Positions 15,634 to 24,618 of a stretch of 64,000 bases of DNA are shown piece by piece; positions within the stretch are counted from its first letter, which is position 1; each line of letters starts with the position of its first letter. The notes below the pieces were generated by a model. That model was not told where the DNA came from. It ran no database searches and saw nothing but the letters and a program-made list of their open reading frames with translations. The translations under genes and the position numbers were made by a program. The stretch is from Bradyrhizobium sp. CB2312 (GTDB taxonomy: Bacteria; Pseudomonadota; Alphaproteobacteria; Rhizobiales; Xanthobacteraceae), in the NCBI RefSeq assembly GCF_029714425.1, contig NZ_CP121668.1, forward strand, positions 7,337,501 to 7,401,500, given 5' to 3'.

Positions 15634-18177
15634 ATGATCGAGCAGCCTAGCGCGGCCAAGGCATTGGCCGCTGCCGACTTCTGGCGAACACCAAAAGACG
15701 CCCTCTACCGCGCGCTCGGCTCTGGCCCCAACGGCCTATCACAGGTCGAAGCGGATCGGCGCCTCGTGATCTTCGGAGCAAACCACGCTGTCGCCTCTCA
15801 AAGCCGATCGGTCCTGCGCAAGCTCGGGCAACGCGTTTGGAACCCCTTGATTGCAATGCTCCTGGTGGCCGCCCTCGTATCCGGATTAAGCGGCGACGTT
15901 GGCAGTTTCGTGATTATCGCGGCCGTGCTGTCTCTGTCCATCACGCTGGACATCGTTCAGGAACATCGCGCGGAGCTGACTGCCGAGGCGCTGCGCGAAT
16001 CGGTGGCCATTCGGGCTGACGCCGTCCGCGATGGCAAGGACGTTACGGTACCGGTGACGGAGCTTGTCCCCGGAGACATCGTGAAGCTCCGTGTCGGCGA
16101 CCTCATACCTGCCGATGGCATCGTCCTTGATGCCCAGGAATTGCAGGTCAATGAGGCTTTGATGACGGGTGAGCCGTTTCCGGCTTTCAAGACGGACGCT
16201 CCCTGCTCCGCGGCATCGCCGGCGGAGGCGACGAATGCGCTGTTCGCCGGAACCAGTACCGTCGGCGGAAGCGGCAGGATGTTGGTGGTGAAAACCGGAG
16301 GCCAGACCCGGTTTGGCGCGATCGCTTCGGCACTCGCGGCCAATGCTCCGCCAACGGCTCTCGAACAGGGTGTGCACAAGCTTGGACTCCTGATCCTTCG
16401 GCTTACGCTCTTTCTGACCCTCTTCGTGTTGTTGGCTCATCTCGTCGCGCAACGCGCCGCACTGGAGTCCTTCCTGTTCGCGGTCGCACTCGCCGTCGGC
16501 CTGACGCCTGAGCTGCTGCCCATGGTGATGACGGTGACGCTCGCCCGCGGCGCGCTGCGCATGGCGGACCGAAAGGTTATCGTCAAACGTCTGTCCGCAA
16601 TCCATGATCTGGGTGCCATGGACACGCTTTGCGTGGACAAGACTGGCACGCTGACGGAAGCCAAGATCACGCTCGAAGCGCATGTCGATCCGAAGGGGCG
16701 ACCCAGCGATCGCGTTCTGAGCCTCGCGTACCTCAACAGCATCTTCCAGGCCGGCGTCAGAAGTCCCCTCGACGATGCCATACTCTCCGCGCGGAACGGC
16801 GCCACAGATGGCTGGGTTCGGATCTCGGAAGTGCCGTTCGACTTCGAGCGAAGGTGCCTGTCGGTGCTGGCGGCACGGAACGACGAACGCATCTTGATCG
16901 CAAAAGGCGCTCCGGAATCCATCCTGGCCCGCTGCGTCGCCGTGGACATCGATGGTCTGGCCCATCCGCTCGACGCCGCCTGGCAGCAAAAAATGAGGGA
17001 CATCCAGGATCAATATGCCCGCGACGGTCTTCGGCTTCTTGCCGTCGCCGTCAGGTCTGTTCCGCCTGAGCAGCAGACGATTGCGGTCGGCGACGAGGCG
17101 GGTCTGACCATGATTGGGTACTGTGTCTTCGCTGATCCTCCGAAGCAGGATGCAGCCTCGGCCATTGAAGCCCTTACCTCGCTCGGCATAACAGTAAAGA
17201 TTCTCTCGGGTGACCACGGCGCAGTGGTCTCGCATGTCGCGCGATCGGTAGGTCTTCAGTCGGACCGTATCATGACCGGGGCCGAGATCTCGGAGCTCAG
17301 CGACGCCGCGCTCACGGCCCGTGTCGATAACATCGATCTGTTTGCCCGCATCGATCCTGATCAGAAACGACGGATCATTGCTGCACTCCGGAATCGCAAG
17401 CACGTGGTCGGCTTCATGGGGGACGGCGTCAACGATGCCCCGGCCATCCATGCAGCCCATGTCGGCATATCCGTCACGGGCGCAACCGAAGTCGCCCGCG
17501 CGGCCGCCGACATGATCCTGCTGGCCCCCGATCTTTCAGTCCTCGCGGCCGGCGTGCGCGAAGGCCGCAGAACTTTTGCTAACATCCTGAAGTATGTCCG
17601 AATGGGAACGAGCTCGAACTTCGGCAACATGCTCTCGATGGCCCTGGCCTCGATCGTTCTTCCGTTCCTGCCGTTGCTCCCGCTGCAGATCCTGCTGAAC
17701 AACCTGATCTACGACCTCTCCGAAATCGGCATCCCTTTCGATGAAGTCGACCGCGAAGACCTTGCGCAACCGGAAGCCTGGAACATGGCAAGCATCCTTC
17801 GTTTCACGATCATCATGGGAATTGTTTCTTCCGTGTTTGACGTGATTACCTTCGCCGTCCTTCTGAAGCTATTTGAAGCGAATGCGGCGCAGTTCCAGAC
17901 CGGGTGGTTCGTGGAATCAATATCGACGCAGATCCTGGTGATTTTCGTAATCAGATCTCGCCGGATGCCCTGGCGCGCAAACCACCCCCATATTGTCCTG
18001 ATCGCAACGTCTCTGGGCGCTCTTGCTGCCGGCGTGGCCCTTGCGCTCGGGCCATGGGGAGGACTGTTCGGCTTTACCCCACCTTCCGCGGCACTGCTGG
18101 CGACGATCATCGCTATCGCGGCTGCTTATCTCTTCTCTGCGGAGATTGCCAAGCGCCTAGCGGTTTCGGGTCCGTAA
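15634..18177 (+). CDS. P-type ATPase, P3B (MgtA-like) cation transporter
   Basis: An 847-residue P-type ATPase. I choose ATG 15634 (MIEQPSAAKALAAADFW) because the earlier open frame runs through the FixK-type box. An N-terminal cation_ATPase_N segment precedes the actuator motif TGEP (about 178-181). The phosphorylated Asp335 is in DKTGTLTE, and the hinge is GDGVND near 596-601. The M4 motif VGLTPELLPM resembles the MgtA/MgtB class, which imports Mg2+. There are no N-terminal metal-binding repeats. Placement with low-oxygen genes suggests ion homeostasis under energy stress. The Mg2+ assignment is by motif only. Confidence 0.88.
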   Translation: MIEQPSAAKALAAADFWRTPKDALYRALGSGPNGLSQVEADRRLVIFGANHAVASQSRSVLRKLGQRVWNPLIAMLLVAALVSGLSGDVGSFVIIAAVLSLSITLDIVQEHRAELTAEALRESVAIRADAVRDGKDVTVPVTELVPGDIVKLRVGDLIPADGIVLDAQELQVNEALMTGEPFPAFKTDAPCSAASPAEATNALFAGTSTVGGSGRMLVVKTGGQTRFGAIASALAANAPPTALEQGVHKLGLLILRLTLFLTLFVLLAHLVAQRAALESFLFAVALAVGLTPELLPMVMTVTLARGALRMADRKVIVKRLSAIHDLGAMDTLCVDKTGTLTEAKITLEAHVDPKGRPSDRVLSLAYLNSIFQAGVRSPLDDAILSARNGATDGWVRISEVPFDFERRCLSVLAARNDERILIAKGAPESILARCVAVDIDGLAHPLDAAWQQKMRDIQDQYARDGLRLLAVAVRSVPPEQQTIAVGDEAGLTMIGYCVFADPPKQDAASAIEALTSLGITVKILSGDHGAVVSHVARSVGLQSDRIMTGAEISELSDAALTARVDNIDLFARIDPDQKRRIIAALRNRKHVVGFMGDGVNDAPAIHAAHVGISVTGATEVARAAADMILLAPDLSVLAAGVREGRRTFANILKYVRMGTSSNFGNMLSMALASIVLPFLPLLPLQILLNNLIYDLSEIGIPFDEVDREDLAQPEAWNMASILRFTIIMGIVSSVFDVITFAVLLKLFEANAAQFQTGWFVESISTQILVIFVIRSRRMPWRANHPHIVLIATSLGALAAGVALALGPWGGLFGFTPPSAALLATIIAIAAAYLFSAEIAKRLAVSGP

Positions 18178-18196
18178 CGCCCGGGTGTCTGCCGCT

Positions 18197-18210
18197 TTGA
18201 CGTGCGTCAA
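18197..18210. promoter_or_regulatory. FixK/FNR-type box (TTGACGTGCGTCAA)
   Basis: TTGAC-GTGC-GTCAA has perfectly complementary 5-base arms. It ends 56 bases before the universal stress gene start. Confidence 0.72.
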
Positions 18211-18266
18211 ATCTCTCGATGACGACATGTGCTGTTCTGAAGCTCAGATCGGAGCGGGAGGTACGC

Positions 18267-19100
18267 ATGTTCAGAGACCTGCTGGTGCACATTCCAACGG
18301 AGCGGTCACCGCGACCCGCCATCGATGCGTCCGTTTCCATGGCGATCAAGACCGGCGCGCACTTGGATGCTATTGCCACGGGATATGCGTCGACGAATGT
18401 GCCCTTTGTTGCGGAAGGCGGCGCAGCCATCGCATCATCGCTGCAATTCGAGTATGAACGTGCGCTGGAACGTGCCGATGCAGCACTTCGCATTTTTGAA
18501 GTCGAGGCGAAGAACGCTCGAATCAACTACGGAAAATGCGCACTGAGCGGGGCTATCGCCGAGACCGTTTCAAAAGTCGGGGCGACGGCGCGCCTTTATG
18601 ATCTCACGATCGTGTCACAAGGCGACCCGGATATCGAGACGTTCGACAACCGGCTTCCACAGGAGCTCCTCTTGCAGGCGGGCGGGCCGGTGCTATTCAT
18701 CCCCTATACTTTCCGCGGCGACTTCAAGGCGGCGCGCGTCGGCATCTGCTGGGACGGCAGCCGCCTTGCCGCCCGCGCCTTGCGGGATGCAATGCCTTTC
18801 ATCACCAACGCAGACGCCCTAACAACCATAACCCTCAATGCATCCGAGGTACCGTCCGACGCATCGCCCGACCGCCTCCTGACACACCTCGCGCGGAAGG
18901 GCTTGCCGGCGAAGACCGTTTCGCTTCAGTCCGACCGTGGCAATCTGCAGGCGAGCATCCTGTCGATTGCCGCGGATGAAAGCCTCGACCTACTGGTCAT
19001 GGGCGGTTACGGCCATTCTCGACTTCAGGAAACGGTGTTCGGCGGCGTCACGCGGGAGATGTTCCGCAGCATGACCGTTCCCGTCCTGATGTCGCACTGA
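18267..19100 (+). CDS. Universal stress protein, tandem UspA domains
   Basis: The 277-residue protein starts at ATG 18267 (MFRDLLVHIPTERSP) after GGGAGG. It contains two Usp folds, about 1-150 and 155-277. The second keeps the ATP-binding signature GGYGHSRLQETVFGG; the first has only a degenerate version. Such proteins bind ATP and support survival under energy or oxygen stress. A FixK-type box precedes it. It overlaps the next gene, a c-type cytochrome, by one base (TGATG), so the two are probably co-expressed. A second Usp gene lies at 30.4 kb. Confidence 0.93.
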   Translation: MFRDLLVHIPTERSPRPAIDASVSMAIKTGAHLDAIATGYASTNVPFVAEGGAAIASSLQFEYERALERADAALRIFEVEAKNARINYGKCALSGAIAETVSKVGATARLYDLTIVSQGDPDIETFDNRLPQELLLQAGGPVLFIPYTFRGDFKAARVGICWDGSRLAARALRDAMPFITNADALTTITLNASEVPSDASPDRLLTHLARKGLPAKTVSLQSDRGNLQASILSIAADESLDLLVMGGYGHSRLQETVFGGVTREMFRSMTVPVLMSH

Positions 19101-19441
19101 TGGAGCGCGACGTGACGAGAACCGTACGTGCCATCGCAGGCACCATATTTGCTGCGAGTTTGCTTCTCTCCTCAAACCCAACTGCGGCTTCAAGCGTCGA
19201 ACAAGGCCGACGTCTTGCGCTGCAGTATTGTGCAAAGTGCCACTCGACGGACAAGGTCAGCCCCAGCCCGCTCAAGATCGCTCCCCCGCTCAGGACGTTA
19301 CACGAACGATACCCGATCGAGATGCTGCAAGAGGCCCTGGCCGAAGGCATCGTCACTGGGCATCCGACAATGCCGGAATTTCGTTTCGATGCGGACCAGG
19401 TCGGCGATTTCATGGCGTTCCTGAAGACGTTAGAGCAATGA
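19100..19441 (+). CDS. Small monoheme c-type cytochrome (113 aa)
   Basis: A periplasmic electron carrier. Residues 11-30 form a Sec signal (AIAGTIFAASLLLSS...TAA). The heme motif is Cys44-Ala-Lys-Cys47-His48. The axial methionine is probably Met91 in HPTMPEF. It starts on the base that ends the stress-protein gene, so translation is coupled. Two related small cytochromes, at 39.5 and 40.8 kb, share the HPTMP/HPAMP/HQNMP region. Confidence 0.92.
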   Translation: MERDVTRTVRAIAGTIFAASLLLSSNPTAASSVEQGRRLALQYCAKCHSTDKVSPSPLKIAPPLRTLHERYPIEMLQEALAEGIVTGHPTMPEFRFDADQVGDFMAFLKTLEQ

Positions 19442-19685
19442 GGGCTCGTGGCGCTGCCTCCACAAGGCTCTGATTGACCTAGAAAGTTGAGTCGCTCCGT
19501 CCTAGCCTTCAGATGCATCCCTTTCGACTACTAGAACAATCAACTCGCGCGGTCTTTGGATTTTTCGGCGTGCTTCCCGGCCTTCGGATTGCGGCCATCG
19601 TGGTTCATCGAAAGTCGACCCGCAGAGCGCCGATCGGAAAGCCCGCCGCTGTTGTTGCGCGGAGCTGACTGTCTGCGAGGCATGA

Positions 19686-20770
19686 ATGAATCGTCGATCC
19701 CTGCTTTTCGGAACGGGTGCCATGTACGCCGCCCGCATGCCGATGGCCCGCGCCTCGCAGCCCTCGACCTACGAGGAGGCCGTGCACCTTGTGTGGCGTC
19801 CACTCGACCCGGCGCGCGGAGCTCGCGAGCTCGTACGCGCAGCGACGCTGGCCGCGAACAGCCACAACACGCAGCCGTGGCGGTTCATCCTTTCCGACAA
19901 CGAAATCACCATCCGACCGGATCTCGCCCGTCGTTGCCCCGCAGTCGATCCCGACGATCATCACCTCTTGCTTCACTTGACTGCGCGGCTGAGAACATCG
20001 TGCAGGCTGCCCCCATGCTCGGCTTGAATGCCAATGTTGCGGTCGACACCGCCGATCCGGGTTCGGTTTCCATCGCTCTCGACCGCACTGCGCCGTCGCA
20101 CCACGCGCTCGCAGATGCGATCACGCAGCGGCAATGCACGCGCGCAAAGTATGATGGCCGTGCCGTCAGCTCAGAGGACCTGCGCACGGTCGAGACCGCC
20201 GGCGCGCTATGTGGCGTCGAGTGTTTCATTGTGACCGAGCGATCGCGCATGGAGGCAATTCTCGACTACATCATTCAGGGTAACACGATGCAGATGCGCG
20301 ATCCCGCGTTCATGGCAGAGCTCATTTCCTGGATCCGCTTCAACGATTCCATGGCGATCGAGCGGTTGGACGGGCTCGCCGCGCGGAGCTCCGGCAATCC
20401 GGCGCTGCCGGCTTGGCTTGCGCGTCGCCTCCTGAAGTTCGTGCTCACCGAGAAGGGAGAGAACGACAAGTATGCCGAGCATGTCCGCTCGTCCGCGGGC
20501 ATTGCCGTCTTCATCAGTCCGCGTAACGACAAGGCAGGCTGGGTTGCTGCCGGACGCGCCTACCAGCGTTTCGCGCTGCAAGCGACGAAGCTCGGAATTC
20601 GGAATGCTCTTCTCAATCAGCCGGTCGAGGTGTCTTCCCTGCGTCCGCAGATTGCAGACTATCTGGGGCTTGGCGTCCGGCGCCCGGACCTGATGGTGCG
20701 ATTTGGCCGCGGCGCATCACTGCCACCTTCGCTGCGTCGGCCGGTGACCGCTGTGATTGATGCCTCCTGA
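19686..20770 (+). pseudogene. Acg-family nitroreductase-like flavoprotein, frameshifted
   Basis: The first part (19686 to about 19970) encodes MNRRSLLFGTGAMYAAR and ANSHNTQPWRF, the FMN-binding start of the Acg/nitroreductase-like family. The rest continues only in another frame with CAAENIVQAAPMLGLNAN through RRPDLMVRFGRG to a stop at 20770. The family normally reads straight from PDDHHL into SLxCAAENI. The break at about 19965-19975 (CTCTTGCTTCACTT) is best explained by one missing base. The N-terminus has a Tat-like NRRSLLFG. Everything else is intact, so a sequencing error is possible. The gap 19442-19685 before it shows no box. Confidence 0.82.
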
Positions 20771-20914
20771 AGCCCGAGCGAAACTTTCACTTGGGTTCAT
20801 GCTGGTTGCCCTCATTTGTGCGGGCGCTTTGGTCTATTGGCGCGGCGCCTAAAAATCACCTCCGTCGTGGTCGTCCTCAAGGCGACCTTCGACCGCTTGT
20901 TGCGAAATCCCCAA

Positions 20915-21691
20915 TCACGTGAAGCCGAGATTGCGGACCAGCATATAGATCGCCACCGCAAATATCAGGGCCGCGAATACGGTGTTCAATGCGCCTTTGC
21001 GCGCGGCGAGCGAGCTGGCCGAGCCGGCGCCGAGCATCCCGCCAAGAACTCCGCCGGAGATAAACAACGCGGCGAGATACCAATCCACGAAACCGGACAG
21101 GGCGTAGTTGGCCGCCGTCAGCCCGAAGGCTGTCACCGCCACAAGGGAGGAACCGACCGCATAGAGGATAGGCATGCCGGTGGCCGCAATCAGCGCCGGT
21201 ACGACTAGAAAGCCACCGCCGATCCCGAAGAAGCCGGACAAGGCTCCCGTGAGACCTCCCAGCGCGAAGAGTTTCGGCAGGTTCTCTCGGTTGAGCCGGA
21301 CCGATGGCTCGCCCGCGCCGGCGCGGCCCTTCAGCATCAGCGCGCCCACCGCCATCATGACGATAGCGAACAGCGCCAGCAACTTCTGTCCTTCGATGAC
21401 CTTGCCAAGGGTAGAGCCGAGAAAGGCGCCGGCCATGCCTGCGAGCGCGAACACGGAGGCGCAACGCCACTTCACATTGCCAGCCCGAGCGTGGTTGACG
21501 AGGTTCACTGCAGCGTTTGCCGCAACTGCGATCGCACTGGTGCCGATCGCCACGTGCGGATCCGACACCCCGACGAGATAGACGAGAAGCGGCACGGCCA
21601 AGATCGAACCGCCTCCTCCGACCAGCCCGAGCGAAAAGCCGACCAACGAGCCAGAGGCGAGACCGAGCGCACCTTGGGTCAGCGACAGCAT
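20915..21691 (-). CDS. TauE/SafE family sulfite/anion exporter
   Basis: The 258-residue membrane protein has about eight hydrophobic helices. The family's duplicated signature is present: GFSLGLVGGGGSILAVPLLVY near the start and GFFGIGGGFLVVPALI in the second half. I use ATG 21691 (MLSLTQGALG); a TTG nine bases further out is too close to GAGGAG. In BigR operons this type of protein is proposed to export sulfite made by persulfide oxidation. It is the distal gene of the minus-strand run ArsR - rhodanese - TauE. Confidence 0.93.
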   Translation of the reverse strand: MLSLTQGALGLASGSLVGFSLGLVGGGGSILAVPLLVYLVGVSDPHVAIGTSAIAVAANAAVNLVNHARAGNVKWRCASVFALAGMAGAFLGSTLGKVIEGQKLLALFAIVMMAVGALMLKGRAGAGEPSVRLNRENLPKLFALGGLTGALSGFFGIGGGFLVVPALIAATGMPILYAVGSSLVAVTAFGLTAANYALSGFVDWYLAALFISGGVLGGMLGAGSASSLAARKGALNTVFAALIFAVAIYMLVRNLGFT

Positions 21692-21720
21692 AGTGGGCAA
21701 CTCCTCATTTTAAGGCACTG

Positions 21721-22269
21721 TCACGTGGCCCGCGTGGGCGGGGCGTAGACGCTGCGGTTCCAAGGCGCGCGCATGAGAATCCGGGCCATGCCGCAAAAGC
21801 CCGTGACACCAGCCGCGAACAGCCCCGCACCGACGAAGGCCGGCACAGCAAAGAACCACGGCGATACGAAGAGCCCGAGCAGCGTGCCCACGACAGCAAG
21901 ACTGCCGGCCCCGATCTGCACTTGGCGCTGAAGCTCCAGCGGTTGGCGCCGGTCGTTCACGACCGGTAGGCCGGCCTTGCGCCAGGCGTCGAGCCCGCCT
22001 TCGACGATAAAGGCTTCGCAGGGTTCGCTCAGCTTCGTCGCGAGCCGTGGCGCGTTGGCCTGAGTGCGGGCGCCGCTTTTGCAATGAAAGATGACCGGCT
22101 TGCCCTGATGCAAGGCGAAGTCGGCCTCGTCGAGCTTCGACAGGGGAAGGTGCCGCGCGCCCGGAATTTTCGCGCGGGCGTGCTCATCAGCTTCGCGGAT
22201 GTCGATCAGGAGGGCACCACTGTCGAGAAGGCGGCGTGCCTCGGTCGGCTTGATTGTGGGTAGTGACAT
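21721..22269 (-). CDS. Rhodanese-domain protein with membrane tail
   Basis: A sulfurtransferase of 182 residues. The rhodanese domain (about 5-105) has the active Cys63 in the loop FHCKSGARTQ and the start PTEARRLLDSGALLIDIRE. Residues about 117-162 form two hydrophobic helices of the DUF2892 type, which tether it to the inner membrane. It lies between the ArsR repressor and the TauE/SafE exporter. It probably passes sulfane sulfur to or from the persulfide dioxygenase-like protein across the operator. Confidence 0.93.
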   Translation of the reverse strand: MSLPTIKPTEARRLLDSGALLIDIREADEHARAKIPGARHLPLSKLDEADFALHQGKPVIFHCKSGARTQANAPRLATKLSEPCEAFIVEGGLDAWRKAGLPVVNDRRQPLELQRQVQIGAGSLAVVGTLLGLFVSPWFFAVPAFVGAGLFAAGVTGFCGMARILMRAPWNRSVYAPPTRAT

Positions 22270-22293
22270 GATTAGCTCCTCTACTCTCCTAAA

Positions 22294-22623
22294 TCAGCTC
22301 TTCGCCTTGACGGGCTTGCAATAGAGCTGGTGCAGCGTCGCAAAGAGTTGCTCGATGCGCGGATCGGCGATCCGGTACCAGAGCGTCTGGCTTTCGCGCC
22401 GAAAGGTGACGAGGCCCTCGTCGCGCATCCTCGCGAGGTGCTGCGACAGCGCCGATTGCGACAGCCCCACGGCTTCCGCGAGGGCATTCACGTTGCTCTC
22501 GCCGCATTCGACGAGGTTGCACAGGATCATCAGGCGACGCTCGTTGGCGAGCGCGCGCAGGATTCCGGCGACCTCAACGGCCTTCTTTTCGAATGTCTCC
22601 AGATCGAAGGCCCGGGAGGCCAT
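22294..22623 (-). CDS. bigR: ArsR-family sulfane-sulfur sensor (BigR/SqrR type)
   Basis: A 109-residue winged-helix repressor. The helix-turn-helix is LAEAVGLSQSALSQHLARMRDEGLV. Cys40 (LVECGES) and Cys102 (LYCKPVK) sit where BigR and SqrR have the thiol pair that forms a polysulfide link and releases DNA. The metal ligands of classical ArsR are absent. Neighbours (ETHE1-like MBL protein, rhodanese, TauE/SafE) and an AT-rich inverted repeat in the intergenic gap match the BigR operon of Xylella and Agrobacterium. Confidence 0.92.
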   Translation of the reverse strand: MASRAFDLETFEKKAVEVAGILRALANERRLMILCNLVECGESNVNALAEAVGLSQSALSQHLARMRDEGLVTFRRESQTLWYRIADPRIEQLFATLHQLYCKPVKAKS

Positions 22624-22634
22624 TGGTCAACTCC

Positions 22635-22673
22635 ATATATTAGATATTTCTTATTTAGGACTTACTAATATAT
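22635..22673. promoter_or_regulatory. Probable BigR operator (inverted repeat)
   Basis: ATATATTAG at 22635-22643 and its exact reverse complement CTAATATAT at 22665-22673 frame an AT-rich centre in an otherwise GC-rich region. The site lies between divergent bigR (start 22623) and the MBL gene (start 22717). It is placed to control both transcripts. Confidence 0.75.
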
Positions 22674-22716
22674 ATGTCAAGTTCAAACGAACCGGTGACA
22701 TCAGGAGATTCAAGCC

Positions 22717-23604
22717 ATGTCAGGACAACCCATCATCCGAGCGTTCTTCGACGAGCCGACCAACACGGTGAGCTATCTGGTCGCCGATCCGGCGACCAAG
22801 AAGGCCGCTATCATCGACCCCGTATTTGACTACGACCACAATTCGGGCGAGGTGGACACGCGATCGGTTGCGTCCATGCTGAAGAGCGCCGTAGAGGCGG
22901 GCTACACGATCGAATGGGTGCTCGAGACGCATGCCCATGCCGACCATCTCTCGGGCGCCCCCTTCATCAAGGCGAAGACAGGTGCCCAAATCGGCATCGG
23001 CGAGCACATCAAGGACGTGCAGCGCATCTTCCGGCCGATCTTCAATGCCACCGACCTGAAGACGGACGGCAGCGACTTCGATCGCCTCTTCCGGGACGAC
23101 GAGCGCTTCAAGGTCGGCGAACTCGACGTGGAGGTGATCTTCACGCCCGGGCACACGCCCGCCGACGTTTCTTACAAGATCGAGGATGCCCTGTTCGTCG
23201 GCGATACCCTGTTCATGCCGGACTACGGCACGGCGCGGGCCGACTTCCCAGGCGGCGACGCGCACAAGCTCTACCGGTCGATCAAGCGCCTCCTGGCGCT
23301 GCCGCCCGAGACACGGCTATTCATGTGTCACGACTACAAGGCGCCGGGCCGCGACACATACGCCTGGGAGACCACGGTGCACGAACAGCGCGAGAAGAAT
23401 GTCCAGGCCAAGGAGGGCGTCACGGAGGCTGAGTTCGTGGCCATGCGCCAGGCGCGAGATGCCACGCTCTCGGCGCCCAGGCTGCTGCTGCCGTCTATCC
23501 AGGTCAACATCCGCGCCGGCAAATTTCCGCCTGCCGAAGCCAACGGAGTACGCTATCTCACCATTCCCGTGACGCTGAAAGGAGGAGCGGAGACCTGCGT
23601 TTGA
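22717..23604 (+). CDS. MBL-fold persulfide dioxygenase-like protein (Blh/ETHE1 type)
   Basis: A 295-residue metallo-beta-lactamase-fold protein. The motif THAHADHLSG places His72, His74, Asp76 and His77. The later FTPGHTPADVSY, GDTLFMPDYG and FMCHDYKAPGRDTYAWETTV complete the metal site. The segment DYGTARADFPGGDA is typical of ETHE1 and Blh proteins, which oxidise glutathione persulfide to sulfite with one iron. GGAG precedes ATG 22717. It is divergent from bigR and shares its operator. Confidence 0.93.
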   Translation: MSGQPIIRAFFDEPTNTVSYLVADPATKKAAIIDPVFDYDHNSGEVDTRSVASMLKSAVEAGYTIEWVLETHAHADHLSGAPFIKAKTGAQIGIGEHIKDVQRIFRPIFNATDLKTDGSDFDRLFRDDERFKVGELDVEVIFTPGHTPADVSYKIEDALFVGDTLFMPDYGTARADFPGGDAHKLYRSIKRLLALPPETRLFMCHDYKAPGRDTYAWETTVHEQREKNVQAKEGVTEAEFVAMRQARDATLSAPRLLLPSIQVNIRAGKFPPAEANGVRYLTIPVTLKGGAETCV

Positions 23605-23694
23605 GGCAGGCCAGCCGCTATCGTCAGTGATGTCGTCTTCTGGACCCAGAGCTGACGAAAGTGAAGCAAGATTACAGAATGCTACCGCTCATCG

Positions 23695-24342
23695 TCAGGG
23701 GGCTGGCGCCAACCTCTGGTCGCGGCGAGCGAGCAAAGCGGCTGATACGATTCCACTCACGAGCAGCCCCCAGTCCTGCGGCACGTGCAGCAGGATTGCC
23801 GCGCTGCCGCCGATGAGCGACCAGAGGACAGGAATGATCAGCAGCACGCGGGGAATCGGCCGGATTGCGAGCAGCAGCATCCCGAACGTGAAGATCGTGA
23901 CGGGGCATGGCGTTACACCGAACGCAGGCAGTTCCGCAAGGTCATGACCGGTCGCCACGCCAAGAAGCGAGTAGATGGCTGCCGCATAGAGAACGAATGC
24001 AATGCCAATCCATGCTACCGGACCGTTGCTCCGGCCGAAAGTCATTCGCCCCTGTATGACACCAACGTATCCAAACGCCATGGCCTGAACTGCGAACAAT
24101 GCACCGAATGCATAGGCCATCTTGTTGATGGGCGCGAAAAATATCAAATGATAGATGAGCCCCGTCCACGCCCACATCACAGCAAGGACACCGGCGATGA
24201 TCTCGTCGGACCGCTTGCACCTGCGGAATACCAGTGCGAACGCCAGGCCCCCTATCATCAAGGCAACGATCTGTGCCGGCCAAATCGCTCTGTTGTAGCT
24301 TGCGAAGACCCCGAAAAATTGCTCGACAGAAAACGGCAACAT
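23695..24342 (-). CDS. DUF6064-like polytopic membrane protein
   Basis: The 215-residue protein has about six hydrophobic helices. It begins MLPFSVEQFFGVFASYNRAIWPAQ, the hallmark start of the DUF6064 family, and contains the GVTPCPVTIFTFG segment. Its role is unknown. A FixK-type box lies 51 bases upstream of its start and also faces the AMP phosphorylase operon, so the gene belongs to the low-oxygen set. Confidence 0.85.
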   Translation of the reverse strand: MLPFSVEQFFGVFASYNRAIWPAQIVALMIGGLAFALVFRRCKRSDEIIAGVLAVMWAWTGLIYHLIFFAPINKMAYAFGALFAVQAMAFGYVGVIQGRMTFGRSNGPVAWIGIAFVLYAAAIYSLLGVATGHDLAELPAFGVTPCPVTIFTFGMLLLAIRPIPRVLLIIPVLWSLIGGSAAILLHVPQDWGLLVSGIVSAALLARRDQRLAPAP

Positions 24343-24392
24343 AATCCTGTTCCGCTGGCGATTTAACGTTAGCTGCTTCCGATGCCTGTCAT

Positions 24393-24406
24393 TTGACGCG
24401 GATCAA
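24393..24406. promoter_or_regulatory. FixK/FNR-type box (TTGACGCGGATCAA)
   Basis: TTGAC-GCGG-ATCAA lies between the divergent DUF6064-like gene (start 24342) and the AMP phosphorylase operon (start 24619). It could serve either or both. Confidence 0.7.
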
Positions 24407-24618
24407 GTCGGAGGACCTGTTGAGGAGCCCGCCAGCCCCCGTTCGACCTGCCGCGTACCCGGAGACATTACGAGCGCATCGATCTCACTGAGGCGGCCGC
24501 ATCGCCGGCGCCCCACGACCTCTCCATGCTTGAGGACCGGCGACGGGTTGATCTGTCGCAAATCGGGCTCCTCGGCGAGCCCTATCCTCGCTTCGCCGCG
24601 ACAAAGAAGTTTTCATCG

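Noticed and set aside
15886..17460. Minus-strand open frame (524 codons) antisense to the P3B ATPase
   Set aside because: The plus strand has all P-type motifs; the antisense frame has none and lacks a ribosome site.
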